Positions 51,507-59,748 of a DNA stretch of 64,000 nucleotides are shown piece after piece. The DNA comes from Candidatus Chloroploca mongolica (lineage in GTDB: Bacteria; Chloroflexota; Chloroflexia; Chloroflexales; Chloroflexaceae): the NCBI RefSeq assembly GCF_004762035.2, contig NZ_SIJK02000002.1, forward strand, positions 1 to 64,000. Direction: 5' to 3'. A program made the position numbers and the translations under genes. How positions within the stretch are numbered: the first letter of the stretch is position 1; each line of letters opens with the position of its first letter. The notes beneath the pieces are model-generated. The model worked only from the letters and a program-made list of their open reading frames with translations, did not search any database and had not been told where the DNA came from.

Positions 51507-52733
51507 ATGGATCATATTGAACTCTCTCTTACGCAGTCGCTCGATCACTGCATCAAATGCAATATCTGCACTTCGGCATGTCCTGTGGCTGCGGTCACGG
51601 ATGCCTTTCCGGGGCCAAAGTATGTTGGCCCGCAGGCCCAGCGGTTTCGCCACGAGGGACAGCCGGTGCCCGATGCTTCGGTCGATTACTGCTCAGGTTG
51701 CCGCGTGTGCAATCAAGTCTGCCCCACGGGGGTCAAGATTGCCGAGTTAAATGCACGGGCGCGAGCGCAGATCGTTGCTGAACGTGGTTTGCCTTTGCGC
51801 AACTGGCTGGTGGCGCGGGCGGGACTGGTCGGAAGAATGAGTTGTGGGCCGCATGCGCCGCTGCTCAATTTCGGCCTCAGATTATCACCAGCGCGCTGGG
51901 CCGTCGAGAAGGTGATTGGCATTCATCGCAAAGCCCCGCTGCCGGCGTCGAGCACCTACACCTTCCGTGCGTGGTTCCGCAAGCATCGCGCCCCGGCGAC
52001 GGCGCGGCGTCAGGTTGCCTTCTTCCATGGCTGTGCAACCAATTTCTATGAGCCGCATGTTGGCAAAGCAGCCATCGCCGTGCTCGAGCACAACGGCTTC
52101 GAGGTATTGCTGCCGAAACAGCAGTGCTGTGGCCTGCCCCTGATCTCGAATGGAGACTTCAAGGCGGCCACTAGCGCCCACGAAGCCAATGTTCAGGCCC
52201 TGGTAAGCTATGCCCGCCAGGGAATCCCGATTGTCGGCACGAGCACCAGTTGTACGCTGACCCTCAAAGAAGAGGCCCCCGAGATTCTGGCGTTGCACAG
52301 CGAAGATGTCCAGGCCGTCGCGGCGGGAACCTACGACATCTTTGAGTTCCTGCGTAGCCTGGCCGAACGGGGCGAATTGAAGACGGACTTTCGCCCAATC
52401 GAACGGCATCTGCCCTATCACCAGCCGTGCCAGTACCGGGCGCATCGCCTCGGCAGCCCCGCGATGGATGTCCTGAGCCTCATCCCTGGTCTGGTGCTCG
52501 AAGAGAGTCATGCCGAGTGCTGCGGCATTGCCGGAACCTACGGCTTGAAGAAAGAGAAGTATCAGATTGGCATGGACGTAGGCGCGAAGCTCTTTGACAT
52601 GGTCAAACGCTCTGGCTCCGATCTGGCGCTTTGTGACAGTGAGACCTGCCGCTGGCAGATTACCCACGCTACCGGAGTTACCAGCAAACACCCGATTGAA
52701 ATCCTCGCCGAAGCATATGGTCTTGAACTATGA
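51507..52733 (+). CDS. glpC: Glycerol-3-phosphate dehydrogenase subunit C (Fe-S)
   Basis: 408 residues. Two N-terminal [4Fe-4S] motifs (CIKCNICTSACP and CSGCRVCNQVCP) are followed by two CCG-type domains: VAFFHGCATNFYEPHVGKAAIAVLEHNGFEVLLPKQQCCGLPLISNG and the later HQPCQYR...ESHAECCGIAGTYGLKKEKYQIG. These hold the heterodisulfide-reductase-like clusters that anchor the complex and pass electrons to quinone. It overlaps dhaM by four bases, joining the dehydrogenase and the DHA kinase genes in one transcript. Confidence 0.93.
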   Translation: MDHIELSLTQSLDHCIKCNICTSACPVAAVTDAFPGPKYVGPQAQRFRHEGQPVPDASVDYCSGCRVCNQVCPTGVKIAELNARARAQIVAERGLPLRNWLVARAGLVGRMSCGPHAPLLNFGLRLSPARWAVEKVIGIHRKAPLPASSTYTFRAWFRKHRAPATARRQVAFFHGCATNFYEPHVGKAAIAVLEHNGFEVLLPKQQCCGLPLISNGDFKAATSAHEANVQALVSYARQGIPIVGTSTSCTLTLKEEAPEILALHSEDVQAVAAGTYDIFEFLRSLAERGELKTDFRPIERHLPYHQPCQYRAHRLGSPAMDVLSLIPGLVLEESHAECCGIAGTYGLKKEKYQIGMDVGAKLFDMVKRSGSDLALCDSETCRWQITHATGVTSKHPIEILAEAYGLEL

Positions 52734-53455
52734 TTGGCTTGCTTATTATCTCACACAGTGCCGCGATCGCCCAGGGGGTCAAAGAACTTGCCGGGCAGAT
52801 GGCGCAGGGCAAGGTGCCGATTGCCGCCGCTGGCGGTACGCACGACGGTCAGCTTGGAACATCGGTTGATCTCATCAACGCGGCGCTCGAGACGCTTCAG
52901 GGCACGGATGGGGTGCTTGCCCTGGTGGATATGGGTAGCGCCGTGATGAGCGCCGAGATCAGCCTTGAAATGAGTGGTCTGCCGTTTCTCTTGAGTGGTG
53001 CGCCGCTCGTTGAAGGAGCGCTGATGGCGGCAGTGGAAGCCTTGCATCCCGGTGCCAATCTGGCGCGCGTGGCGACGGCAGCGATGCGGGCGCTCGAGTC
53101 GAAGAATATCCCTGAGCATACGCCTGCGTTGGTGCCCGCAAAGGCAACCGTAGCGGAGCCTGAGCCGGCCACGAACAGCGCCGAAACGACCCTCATTGTG
53201 CACCATATGCACGGTCTGCACATGCGTCCAGCAGCCAGTTTTGTGCAACAGGCGGCCAAGTTTACCAGCACCGTGCGGGTGCGCAACCTCGACCGCCCCG
53301 AGCGACCTGAAGGCAATGCCAAAGCAATGCTCGATATTATGAAGATCGGCGTCTCGACCAACCAGCGCCTCTACATCCGTGCCGAAGGCGACGACGCTGC
53401 CGAAGCGATTGCCGCCTTGACCCGCCTGGTTGAAGGGAATTTTGGCGAGGCGTAG
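52730..53455 (+). CDS. dhaM: Dihydroxyacetone kinase phosphotransfer subunit DhaM (EIIA-Man + HPr)
   Basis: 241 residues. Residues 1-125 are the mannose-type EIIA domain, with phospho-His at H9 (LLIISHSAAIAQGV) and the conserved VDMGSAVMSAEI. Residues about 155-241 are an HPr domain with its phospho-His in GLHMRPAASFV (about H164). It passes phosphate from enzyme I to DhaL-bound ADP. The EI-like third domain seen in enterobacterial DhaM is absent, so a separate enzyme I is needed and is not in this window. Last gene of the operon. Confidence 0.93.
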   Translation: MIGLLIISHSAAIAQGVKELAGQMAQGKVPIAAAGGTHDGQLGTSVDLINAALETLQGTDGVLALVDMGSAVMSAEISLEMSGLPFLLSGAPLVEGALMAAVEALHPGANLARVATAAMRALESKNIPEHTPALVPAKATVAEPEPATNSAETTLIVHHMHGLHMRPAASFVQQAAKFTSTVRVRNLDRPERPEGNAKAMLDIMKIGVSTNQRLYIRAEGDDAAEAIAALTRLVEGNFGEA

Positions 53456-53458
53456 CAA

Positions 53459-53522
53459 TTTTGACGCAAAGGCGCAGAGGCGCGAAGGTTTGATGGAGCG
53501 CTATACGCATCTTTGCGCCTTA
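53459..53522. repeat. MITE-like dispersed repeat, copy 5, interrupted by an IS
   Basis: The left arm TTTTGACGCAAAGGCGCAGAGG is complete; the right arm (CATCTTTGCGCCTTA) is cut after its first third by the IS5-like element at 53523. The rest of the right arm is not found beyond the element. Confidence 0.55.
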
Positions 53523-54387
53523 GAGGCTGTCTGAAAAGGGGGTGAAATGGCGGCTATGGGGCCGAATCGCGTACACTTGGGGTATGAAAAAGAACCAAAC
53601 CTACGCAACCGACCTCACGAACCGCCAGTGGAATTGTATCAAAGATCTGATCCCTGCCGCGAAACCTGGCGGACGCCCACGGAGCCTGGATATGCGCCAG
53701 GTCATGAACGGTATCCTGTACGTCGTCGTGAGTGGCATCCAATGGCGCCTGTTACCGAAAGAGTATCCGAACTGGAAGACCGTCTACCATTATTTTCGTA
53801 CCTGGCGTGATAATGGTACTTGGCAGCGGATTCACGACACGCTGCGGGCACAGGTGCGGCAGAAGGCTGGACGCCACAAGCATCCAACCGCCGGGTGTCT
53901 CGACAGTCAAAGCGTCAAGACGACGCAGATCCCCGGCGAACGGGGCTACGATGCGGGAAAAAAGGTCATGGGGCGGAAACGACATATCCTGGTTGATACG
54001 ATGGGGTTGCTCATCATCGTGGTGGTGACGGCGGCTTCGATGTCTGATCCCGCAGGAGCACGCGTGCTCTTTTCCCGGCTTGGGGGTGCCGGGAAAAAGC
54101 TGCGGCGCATCTGGGTTGATGGCACGTATCGAGGGAAACTCGTCGATTGGGTCATCGCACAGCGGCGGTTCGTCCTGCAGCCCGTCCTGCGCACAGATGG
54201 GAAGAAAGGTTTCTTGGTGCTCCCAAAGCGCTGGGTTGTGGAACGAACCTTCGCGTGGCTGACCCAGTGCCGCCGCTTAAGCAAGGACTACGAGGTTCTG
54301 CCAGCCACGAGCGAGGCGATGATCTACCTTGCCATGACCCGCGTGATGCTCCGGCGGTTGGCCGCATGACCCTTTTCAGACAGCTTC
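53523..54387 (+). mobile_element. IS5-family insertion sequence, apparently complete
   Basis: 865 bp. The terminal inverted repeats GAGGCTGTCTGAAAAGGG (left) and the complement of CCCTTTTCAGACAGCTTC (right) differ at one position. A 3-bp target duplication TTA is seen at 53520-53522 and 54388-54390. A single intact transposase gene lies inside. Confidence 0.85.
53584..54369 (+). CDS. IS5-family transposase
   Basis: ATG 53584 gives 261 residues. An N-terminal DUF4096-like helical domain (LTNRQWNCIKDLIP...GGRPRSLDMRQVMNGILYVVVSGIQWRLLP) is followed by the DDE core: CLDSQSVKTT (first Asp), IWVDGTYRG (second Asp) and WVVERTFAWLTQCRRLSKDYE (Glu). All three catalytic residues are present and the frame is intact, so the enzyme is probably active. 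It moves the element by cut-and-paste into TNA targets. Confidence 0.92.
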   Translation: MKKNQTYATDLTNRQWNCIKDLIPAAKPGGRPRSLDMRQVMNGILYVVVSGIQWRLLPKEYPNWKTVYHYFRTWRDNGTWQRIHDTLRAQVRQKAGRHKHPTAGCLDSQSVKTTQIPGERGYDAGKKVMGRKRHILVDTMGLLIIVVVTAASMSDPAGARVLFSRLGGAGKKLRRIWVDGTYRGKLVDWVIAQRRFVLQPVLRTDGKKGFLVLPKRWVVERTFAWLTQCRRLSKDYEVLPATSEAMIYLAMTRVMLRRLAA

Positions 54388-54390
54388 TTA

Positions 54391-54574
54391 GACATGTTTC
54401 AAACGAGCTTGATCGTTCGCAGCGAAGGTAGCACCGGCTTCCAGCCGGTCAGGAAGCCCCACCGGCTGGAAGCCGGTGCTACCAAACGGTCAAGCTGGAA
54501 GGCCCGATTCTGAAACATGCCTTGGAGTGCCGACTTCAGTCGGCTTCCGCTCAGCCAACTGAAGTCGGCACTCC
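54391..54574. repeat. Two dispersed palindromic repeats
   Basis: A perfect 23-bp inverted repeat (54427-54449 with 54461-54483) is nested inside an outer CATGTTTCA/TGAAACATG pair. It is followed by a 22-bp inverted repeat with one mismatch (54524-54545 with 54553-54574). No gene is present in 54391-54659. Confidence 0.65.
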
Positions 54575-54659
54575 GCGTGCGGCTCCCGAGAGCGAAGTCG
54601 GCCTTTGCCGACAGAATCAGGCCACGCAGGTAAGCTTCGCAAACCAGGAGGCGATGCGT

Positions 54660-55832
54660 TTACGGTGATGGCAGAAGGCGCTTCTCTTGGAGCCGTCGCT
54701 GCAACGCGGTAGACTTTGCATATGGGGCAATGACGTCGGCCAGTTTTGCGTCAAATGCCGCCCGCTTCTGCTGATGGATCGCCAGTTCGCGAAGCTCGAC
54801 TAGGTACCCCACACTCTCTTCGTAGCTGCTTGCCGTACGCTTGGCAAGCAAGATTGCAATCTGTTCCCAGAGCGCATCCTCGCGCTGAGCGAGGGCGTCG
54901 AGCCGTGCGAGCCGTGCCTGCGCTGCTGCTTCGCGTTCGCGCTGAATGCGCCGTGAGCGCTGGACTTCAGCGATAGCTTGGAGTTCAGCGAAGGTGCGTT
55001 GCGGCCCAATGCGCACCGCCATGCTGGAGGCACGGCCCACCTCGCGGAGGCGACGGCACAGGGCCACCCCAACATGAGCTTCGCCCTGCACCACGCGCAA
55101 CAGGAAGGCATTGCGTTCCTCTTCGGGTAACAGCGGAATCCATGCGGCGAGGGGTTCTTCGTTGGCCGTCAGCGCTGGACTCTGCTCGGCGGCGGCGGCG
55201 ATGAGATCACGATCGATCTCGAAGAACTCGACCAACGCCTGCAGCGCTTCATCGAGTTGGCCTAGCCCCGCAGGGACAGGTGGCTCAACCAGAGGCTCGG
55301 CAACATTGTCGTCTTCATCTTCTTCGTCTTCTTCCTCTTCCATGACCCACCCGGCCCGCTCGTTGGCAGCGCGGAGCCAGTAGAGATAGAGTGCGCGCAG
55401 ATCACCTTGCAGCAGCGCCTCACGGAGCGGCACCAAGGGATCAAGCAAACCTTCGCCTTCGATCCAACCATAGCCCTCTTCCTCATTCAGTTTCAGGTTG
55501 AGCAGCACGTGGGTCGCCGTTACGGCTACCTCTGCGGAACAACTCTCCTCGGCATCGAGTAGATAGGGCTGAAGTTGTTCAGGATCAAGGGCGTTTTTGG
55601 GAAAACGAAACGCCAATTGCTTGGAACCCCAATTGGCAATATAGAGCAACGCATCAAAGTGTTGCTCAAGCACCTTCAACGGCTCACCACGAAAGTCGCT
55701 ATACGCGTAGTTGAAAACCGCCTGCGTTGCACTCAGTTCCACGCGACTGGAGAGTTTGCGCATCGCAGCCTTCTGTTCGGCGGTGAGAGGGCGGTCAACG
55801 GCTTGGAACTCATAGTACTGATATTCGCTCAT
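54660..55832 (-). CDS. Conserved hypothetical protein (acidic, helical)
   Basis: 390 residues. The N-terminus (MSEYQYYEFQAVDRPLTAEQKAAMRKLSSRVELSATQAVFNYAYSDFRG) is a strongly conserved signature of a widespread uncharacterised family. A Glu/Asp-rich stretch (about 163-175, EEEEDEEDEDD) splits it from a second half with a long predicted coiled coil (about 285-345). Orthologues often neighbour SWIM zinc-finger or SNF2-type genes, but none is here. The stop of the DUF1405 gene lies on its other side; the two overlap slightly at 55829-55832. Confidence 0.75.
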   Translation of the reverse strand: MSEYQYYEFQAVDRPLTAEQKAAMRKLSSRVELSATQAVFNYAYSDFRGEPLKVLEQHFDALLYIANWGSKQLAFRFPKNALDPEQLQPYLLDAEESCSAEVAVTATHVLLNLKLNEEEGYGWIEGEGLLDPLVPLREALLQGDLRALYLYWLRAANERAGWVMEEEEDEEDEDDNVAEPLVEPPVPAGLGQLDEALQALVEFFEIDRDLIAAAAEQSPALTANEEPLAAWIPLLPEEERNAFLLRVVQGEAHVGVALCRRLREVGRASSMAVRIGPQRTFAELQAIAEVQRSRRIQREREAAAQARLARLDALAQREDALWEQIAILLAKRTASSYEESVGYLVELRELAIHQQKRAAFDAKLADVIAPYAKSTALQRRLQEKRLLPSP

Positions 55833-56446
55833 AGCTTCTTCTCTAATACCTCCAGGCGCGTGGGGAGGAGCAGCAGGGCCATGCCGAGCAGCGTGGTCAG
55901 GCCTGTTGCAACCCAGAAGACAAACGCAACTGGCACAGCGTAGGTGAGCGGGGGATGGTGCCCCAGGCCATAATCAACCCAGATCGAGAGGGCAAACCAG
56001 CCGATGATGCTCAGGCGGACAGGCAGCCTCAGCGAACCAATGCGGAGGGCCAGCAGCACGCCCTCGGCGGTGAGCCCCATGTGCGAGACGAAGAGCATGA
56101 CTTCGAGCGGCTCAAACGCACCGACAACTGACCAGTGGCGGAGCCAGAAAGCGAGCGTCCAGAGGCCGTATTTGATGCAGGCAAAGGCAGCAAACGCGTT
56201 GAACCAGCCCCAGGCGCGCCCGTAGCGTAGCCCAAGAAAGGCGATGGTGGCCCAGAGTGCCGCCGCAGGGCAGTCGGGAATAAAGAGCCACGCCCACCAG
56301 GGCGCAGCCGCCAGTTGTGGCCCGTACCAGATCCAGCCCCCCCAGACCACCCCGACCAGGTTGGCCCCCATCGCTGCCCAGAAGAGCAGCGGCTGACGTA
56401 AAATGAGCGCTAAAATCCACTCGAGCAGGCGTAAAAAGTGTTGCAT
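55829..56446 (-). CDS. DUF1405 integral membrane protein
   Basis: ATG 56446 is preferred because longer starts run into the upstream acyltransferase gene; 205 residues. About six hydrophobic segments; the conserved pieces FIPDCPAAALWATIAFLGLRYGRAWGW, KYGLWT and LFVSHMGLTAEG belong to DUF1405 (YpjA-like). Function is unknown. It is sandwiched in a co-directional trio with an acyltransferase and the acidic protein, separated by a few bases. Confidence 0.8.
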   Translation of the reverse strand: MQHFLRLLEWILALILRQPLLFWAAMGANLVGVVWGGWIWYGPQLAAAPWWAWLFIPDCPAAALWATIAFLGLRYGRAWGWFNAFAAFACIKYGLWTLAFWLRHWSVVGAFEPLEVMLFVSHMGLTAEGVLLALRIGSLRLPVRLSIIGWFALSIWVDYGLGHHPPLTYAVPVAFVFWVATGLTTLLGMALLLLPTRLEVLEKKL

Positions 56447-56450
56447 AGTG

Positions 56451-56990
56451 CTAACGTAAAGGGCGAATTGGAATCCCACCAACAAACGCACCCGGCGGAA
56501 CATCGCGATTGACCAGGCTCATCGCCGACACGGTGGCCCCATCGCCGATGACGACCCCCGGCAAAATGGTACAGTTGGCCCCGATCGTGACATCACGACC
56601 GATCACCACGGGCCCACGGCGCCAGGCGTGACGGGTAACCTCGTGGCAAAGAATGGTTGAATTATAGCCAATGATGCAATCCTCGCCGAGGGTCACATCC
56701 TCGGGAAAGAAGATATCGAACATCACCATCAACCCTACCGAGGCATGCGGGGCGACACGCATCCCGATTTGGCGGTAGAGCATATTTTTCACGGGCATCC
56801 AGGGGAGATACCGGGCCAGTTGGATCAACATCGCATTGCGAGTAACACGTGCATAGCCCCCGGTTAGCTGCCGATAATACCAGAGTGCATTGTGTGGCCC
56901 AGGTGAGGCCGAAATTTTGAGGCGAGTCTTGCGCCCTTGTTGCTTCTCGCTTGCTTCATCGTCGCTCACACAGAACTCCTCGTCGCTCAC
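56451..56990 (-). CDS. Hexapeptide-repeat (LbH) acyltransferase
   Basis: 179 residues from GTG 56990; a second GTG at 56969 has an identical ribosome-binding site because of a 21-bp duplication. The left-handed beta-helix is marked by hexapeptide turns (MVMFDIFFPEDVTLGEDCIIGYNSTILCHEV, VVIGRDVTIGANCTILPGVVIGDGATV) with a catalytic-type His (CHEVTRHAW). It resembles maltose/galactoside acetyltransferases. The acceptor is unknown. Confidence 0.8.
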   Translation of the reverse strand: MSDEEFCVSDDEASEKQQGRKTRLKISASPGPHNALWYYRQLTGGYARVTRNAMLIQLARYLPWMPVKNMLYRQIGMRVAPHASVGLMVMFDIFFPEDVTLGEDCIIGYNSTILCHEVTRHAWRRGPVVIGRDVTIGANCTILPGVVIGDGATVSAMSLVNRDVPPGAFVGGIPIRPLR

Positions 56991-57002
56991 ACAGAACTCC
57001 TC
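56961..57002. repeat. 21-bp tandem duplication of a start region
   Basis: Two exact copies (56961-56981 and 56982-57002) each carry GAGGAG plus a GTG start on the minus strand; the frame is kept. From 57003 to 57238 there is no gene, only a CTGAGCGCAGCGAAGCATCT-type dispersed sequence near 57187. Confidence 0.7.
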
Positions 57003-57238
57003 ATATTCGCTGAATCAAACGTCGGCCTAGTTGTAGGGTTGGGGTCTGCGGCCCCCGAGAAGTTCGCTCAGCAAAGTCCCGGGGTTGCAGGGCAGTAGCC
57101 CCTCAGTAGTGTGTGAACGACGTTTTCTTGCTTTCCTGAAAGCGCGGGTGGTTCGCCTGCCCTCCCGGCTCGCGACCTTGTTATGCTGAGCGCAGCGAAG
57201 CATCTCAGGCGCCGGGCCGACCGATCCCCTTTGCTTCG

Positions 57239-58483
57239 CTATTGTTTGTCGTAGGGTTTGCCGACCGCAGCGGGACCAACGGCGCGGCCAATCAGACCAG
57301 CGAGTACAACCATCGTGACGAGGTACGGCAACAACTGCAAGAATTGGGTTGGGACAGGGACATCGAATAACTCGACATTCAAAATCTGAAACCTGATCCC
57401 GAGAGCCTCAGAAAAACCAAAGAGTGAGGCCCCCCCAAAGGCCCCGAAGGGGGTCCATTTACCAAAGATCATCGCGGCAAGCGCAATGAAGCCTTTGCCC
57501 GCCGTCATGCCATCATCAAAACTGCCGACTGTTTCAAGCGAAAACCAGGCCCCACCAAGCCCGGCAATCGCTCCACTGAGGGCCAGGTTGAGATAGCGCG
57601 TCCGGATCACGTTAATCCCCACGGTATCTGCCGCTTTCGGATTCTCCCCAACGGCACGCATGCGGAGGCCCCAGCGCGTATAAAAGAGAACCACATGCGT
57701 GAGGAGTACCAGCAGAATCATAGTAAAGAAGATCGGCCTGCCCACAAAGAAGAGGGGGCCAATGATTGGGATCTCGCTGAGCAACGGAATCGAAATTTGC
57801 GGCAACGTGACACGCCCCCCACTTGAGTCAACAATGAACTGGCGTCGCAAATACCCGGTGACGCCAATCGCCAGGATATTGATGACGGTGCCACTGATAA
57901 TCTGATCGGTGCGCAGGCTGATCGATAGTACCCCATGGATCAGAGCCATCACCGAGCCGAGCATCACGGCAGTAGCCACGCCAAACCAAATGTTCCCCGT
58001 AAAGGCAAATGCGGCAAAGCCAAAAGCCGCGCCGGTCAACATCATCCCTTCGATCGCAATATTGATAACCCCCGAACGCTCGGCATAAATCCCGGCCAGC
58101 GCACCAAGGGCAATCGGGGTCGCGAGGCGTAACGACTCACCAACCAGGCTTGCCGCATTGGTCTGCTTACCCGCCGCAGCCCAGATCAAAATTGCCGGCA
58201 AAATCAGGGCAACCCCACTCCAGAGCCCCCAGTTGCCCAGACGATCAAGCCGCGGCACAAGCGCAGCAACCCCGGCGATAAGCCAAACTACCCCGATCAG
58301 AATCAGCGACAACGCTGTCGGCAATTCGAGAACGAGATTAGGTACCCCAAAGGTGAGCCTCGTCGTAACTGCGGGCTGAACGCCGAGTTCAGAGAAGTTC
58401 CCAAGAACGATGAGCAGACCCAGAAGGGTAAACCCGACGGCGATAACCTGACGCCGTGTCACGCCCCGACGACGCTCTGGCAT
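57239..58483 (-). CDS. Nucleoside/sugar-type ABC transporter permease (BmpD / YufQ-like)
   Basis: ATG 58483 follows AAAGGA and is preferred over 58546; 414 residues. About ten transmembrane segments. Key pieces are LRLATPIALGALAGIYAERSGVINIAIEGMMLTGAAFGFA and GENPKAADTVGINVIRTRYLNLALSGAIAGLGGAWFSLETVGSFDDGMTAGKGFIALAAMIFGKW, typical of the second permease of BmpA-type nucleoside importers. The ATPase, binding protein and first permease that normally accompany it are absent on both sides. It must act with distant genes or be a relic. Confidence 0.8.
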   Translation of the reverse strand: MPERRRGVTRRQVIAVGFTLLGLLIVLGNFSELGVQPAVTTRLTFGVPNLVLELPTALSLILIGVVWLIAGVAALVPRLDRLGNWGLWSGVALILPAILIWAAAGKQTNAASLVGESLRLATPIALGALAGIYAERSGVINIAIEGMMLTGAAFGFAAFAFTGNIWFGVATAVMLGSVMALIHGVLSISLRTDQIISGTVINILAIGVTGYLRRQFIVDSSGGRVTLPQISIPLLSEIPIIGPLFFVGRPIFFTMILLVLLTHVVLFYTRWGLRMRAVGENPKAADTVGINVIRTRYLNLALSGAIAGLGGAWFSLETVGSFDDGMTAGKGFIALAAMIFGKWTPFGAFGGASLFGFSEALGIRFQILNVELFDVPVPTQFLQLLPYLVTMVVLAGLIGRAVGPAAVGKPYDKQ

Positions 58484-58565
58484 GACCTGTGATCCTTTCG
58501 GTGCAGAAGCGGTGCTGGTGTTATGATACCATGAGATCAGCAGCAAGCATGCGTGGGGTGATAGC

Positions 58566-58623
58566 CGTATGGTAGCGCGGGCTTGCTGCCCGCACGCAAG
58601 CTGGAAGCCCGCACTACCATACG
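58566..58623. repeat. Dispersed inverted repeat before the crp-like gene
   Basis: A 19-bp inverted repeat with one mismatch (58566-58584 and 58605-58623) lies between the divergent permease and crp-like genes. Confidence 0.55.
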
Positions 58624-58673
58624 AGGATTTTCCCCAAACTACTCATTGGTATTGAAGAAAGAAAACGAGACGC

Positions 58674-59354
58674 ATGATTACCGAGGCTCAATGGACTGAA
58701 GCGGTTGCGCTTCTACCCTTTCTGGCCCATCCAGACGCAGCAATCACCCGTGCGTTTCGCCATGAAGCGATGCTGATGCGGTTGCCTGAGGGGGCCACGA
58801 TCTTTAGCGAAGGCGATGCCTGTACGTCGTTTTCTATTCTGCTGAGTGGGCAGGTGCGGGTCTTTAAGATCGGGGAGACCGGGCGCGAGCTGACGCTTTA
58901 TCGGCTGGCCCGTGGTGAAAGTTGCATTCTGACGGCAAGTTGCTTGCTCAGCGAACGCCAGTTTCCAGCCATTGCGACGGTTGAGCAGGTGGTCGAGGCT
59001 TTTGTTATTCCGCAGACGAGTTTTCAGGGATGGATGGATACGTATCCCGCGTGGCGGGCCTATGTCTTTCAACTGATTGCGCAACGGTTGTCGACCGTGA
59101 TGGCCGTGGTTGATGAGATTGCCTTTCGGCGTCTTGATGTGCGCATTGCGCAGTTTTTATTACGGGGAAGCGACTCGATGCAGGCAACGCTCAGCCTTAC
59201 CCATCAACAGATTGCGGTCGAACTTGGCACCTCGCGTGAGGTCGTTAGTCGCATTCTGGCCGATTTCGTTGACGACCGTCTGGTGCGGGTTGCGCGGGGG
59301 AGTGTGACAATCCTGGATCGCCAGGCGTTGGCCGAACGAACTGAGGCAAATTGA
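58674..59354 (+). CDS. Crp/Fnr-family transcriptional regulator
   Basis: 226 residues. A cNMP-like sensor barrel (LPEGATIFSEGDACTSFSILLSGQVRVFKIGETGRELTLYRLARGESCILTASCLL) is followed by a long dimer helix and a C-terminal wHTH (LTHQQIAVELGTSREVVSRILADFVDDRLVRVARG). The GESC-x5-SC cysteines are typical of a group without N-terminal Fe-S ligands. It probably senses oxidants or nitrogen oxides rather than cAMP. The gene downstream encodes a DUF2892 protein, whose promoter has a well-placed dyad, so local control is likely. Confidence 0.85.
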   Translation: MITEAQWTEAVALLPFLAHPDAAITRAFRHEAMLMRLPEGATIFSEGDACTSFSILLSGQVRVFKIGETGRELTLYRLARGESCILTASCLLSERQFPAIATVEQVVEAFVIPQTSFQGWMDTYPAWRAYVFQLIAQRLSTVMAVVDEIAFRRLDVRIAQFLLRGSDSMQATLSLTHQQIAVELGTSREVVSRILADFVDDRLVRVARGSVTILDRQALAERTEAN

Positions 59355-59408
59355 GGAAGGATAGGCTTGGCGCAAGGCTAACGAATCTGTGGCATTGGGC
59401 TTCCTTCG

Positions 59409-59450
59409 GTGACATTGTCACTGACAGACGAGGATGCGTGGGTGTATACT
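59409..59450 (+). promoter_or_regulatory. Class II activator-type promoter of the DUF2892 gene
   Basis: The perfect dyad GTGACA-T-TGTCAC (59409-59421) is centred about 42 bp before the expected start site, overlapping the -35 (CTGACA, 59421-59426). TATACT lies at 59445-59450 with an 18-bp spacer. The geometry matches Crp/Fnr class II activation. Confidence 0.5.
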
Positions 59451-59487
59451 CGTACACACAAGCATATGAAAGAGAAGGAGCACGTTG

Positions 59488-59691
59488 ATGCAGCAGAATA
59501 TGGGAACGATTGATCGTGGGATTCGGGTCGCGCTAGCGGTTGTTGTTGGGCTCTTAATTGTCACTGGTCAGATTAGCGGTTGGCTGGCAATCATCCTCGG
59601 CATCCTGGCCGTGGTCTTTGTCGCAACGAGTGTGATCAGTTTCTGCCCGCTCTACCTGCCTTTCGGCATTCGCACCGGCCCGCGTAAATAA
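59488..59691 (+). CDS. DUF2892 small membrane protein
   Basis: ATG 59488 follows AGAAGGAG at eight bases; 67 residues. Two transmembrane helices (RGIRVALAVVVGLLIVTGQISGW and LAIILGILAVVFVATSVISF) are followed by CPLYLPFGI, the DUF2892 signature near the membrane end of YgaP-like proteins. The conserved Cys may react with sulfur or nitrogen species. Likely controlled by the upstream Crp/Fnr-type protein. Confidence 0.85.
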   Translation: MQQNMGTIDRGIRVALAVVVGLLIVTGQISGWLAIILGILAVVFVATSVISFCPLYLPFGIRTGPRK

Positions 59692-59694
59692 GTT

Positions 59695-59739
59695 TTGTTG
59701 TTCCGTTTTGGCGGCAAAGCCGCCAAAACGGAACAACAA
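59695..59739. terminator. 21-bp perfect bidirectional terminator
   Basis: Arms 59695-59715 and 59719-59739 with an AAA loop, between convergent genes. Confidence 0.7.
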
Positions 59740-59748
59740 GAAGTTTGT

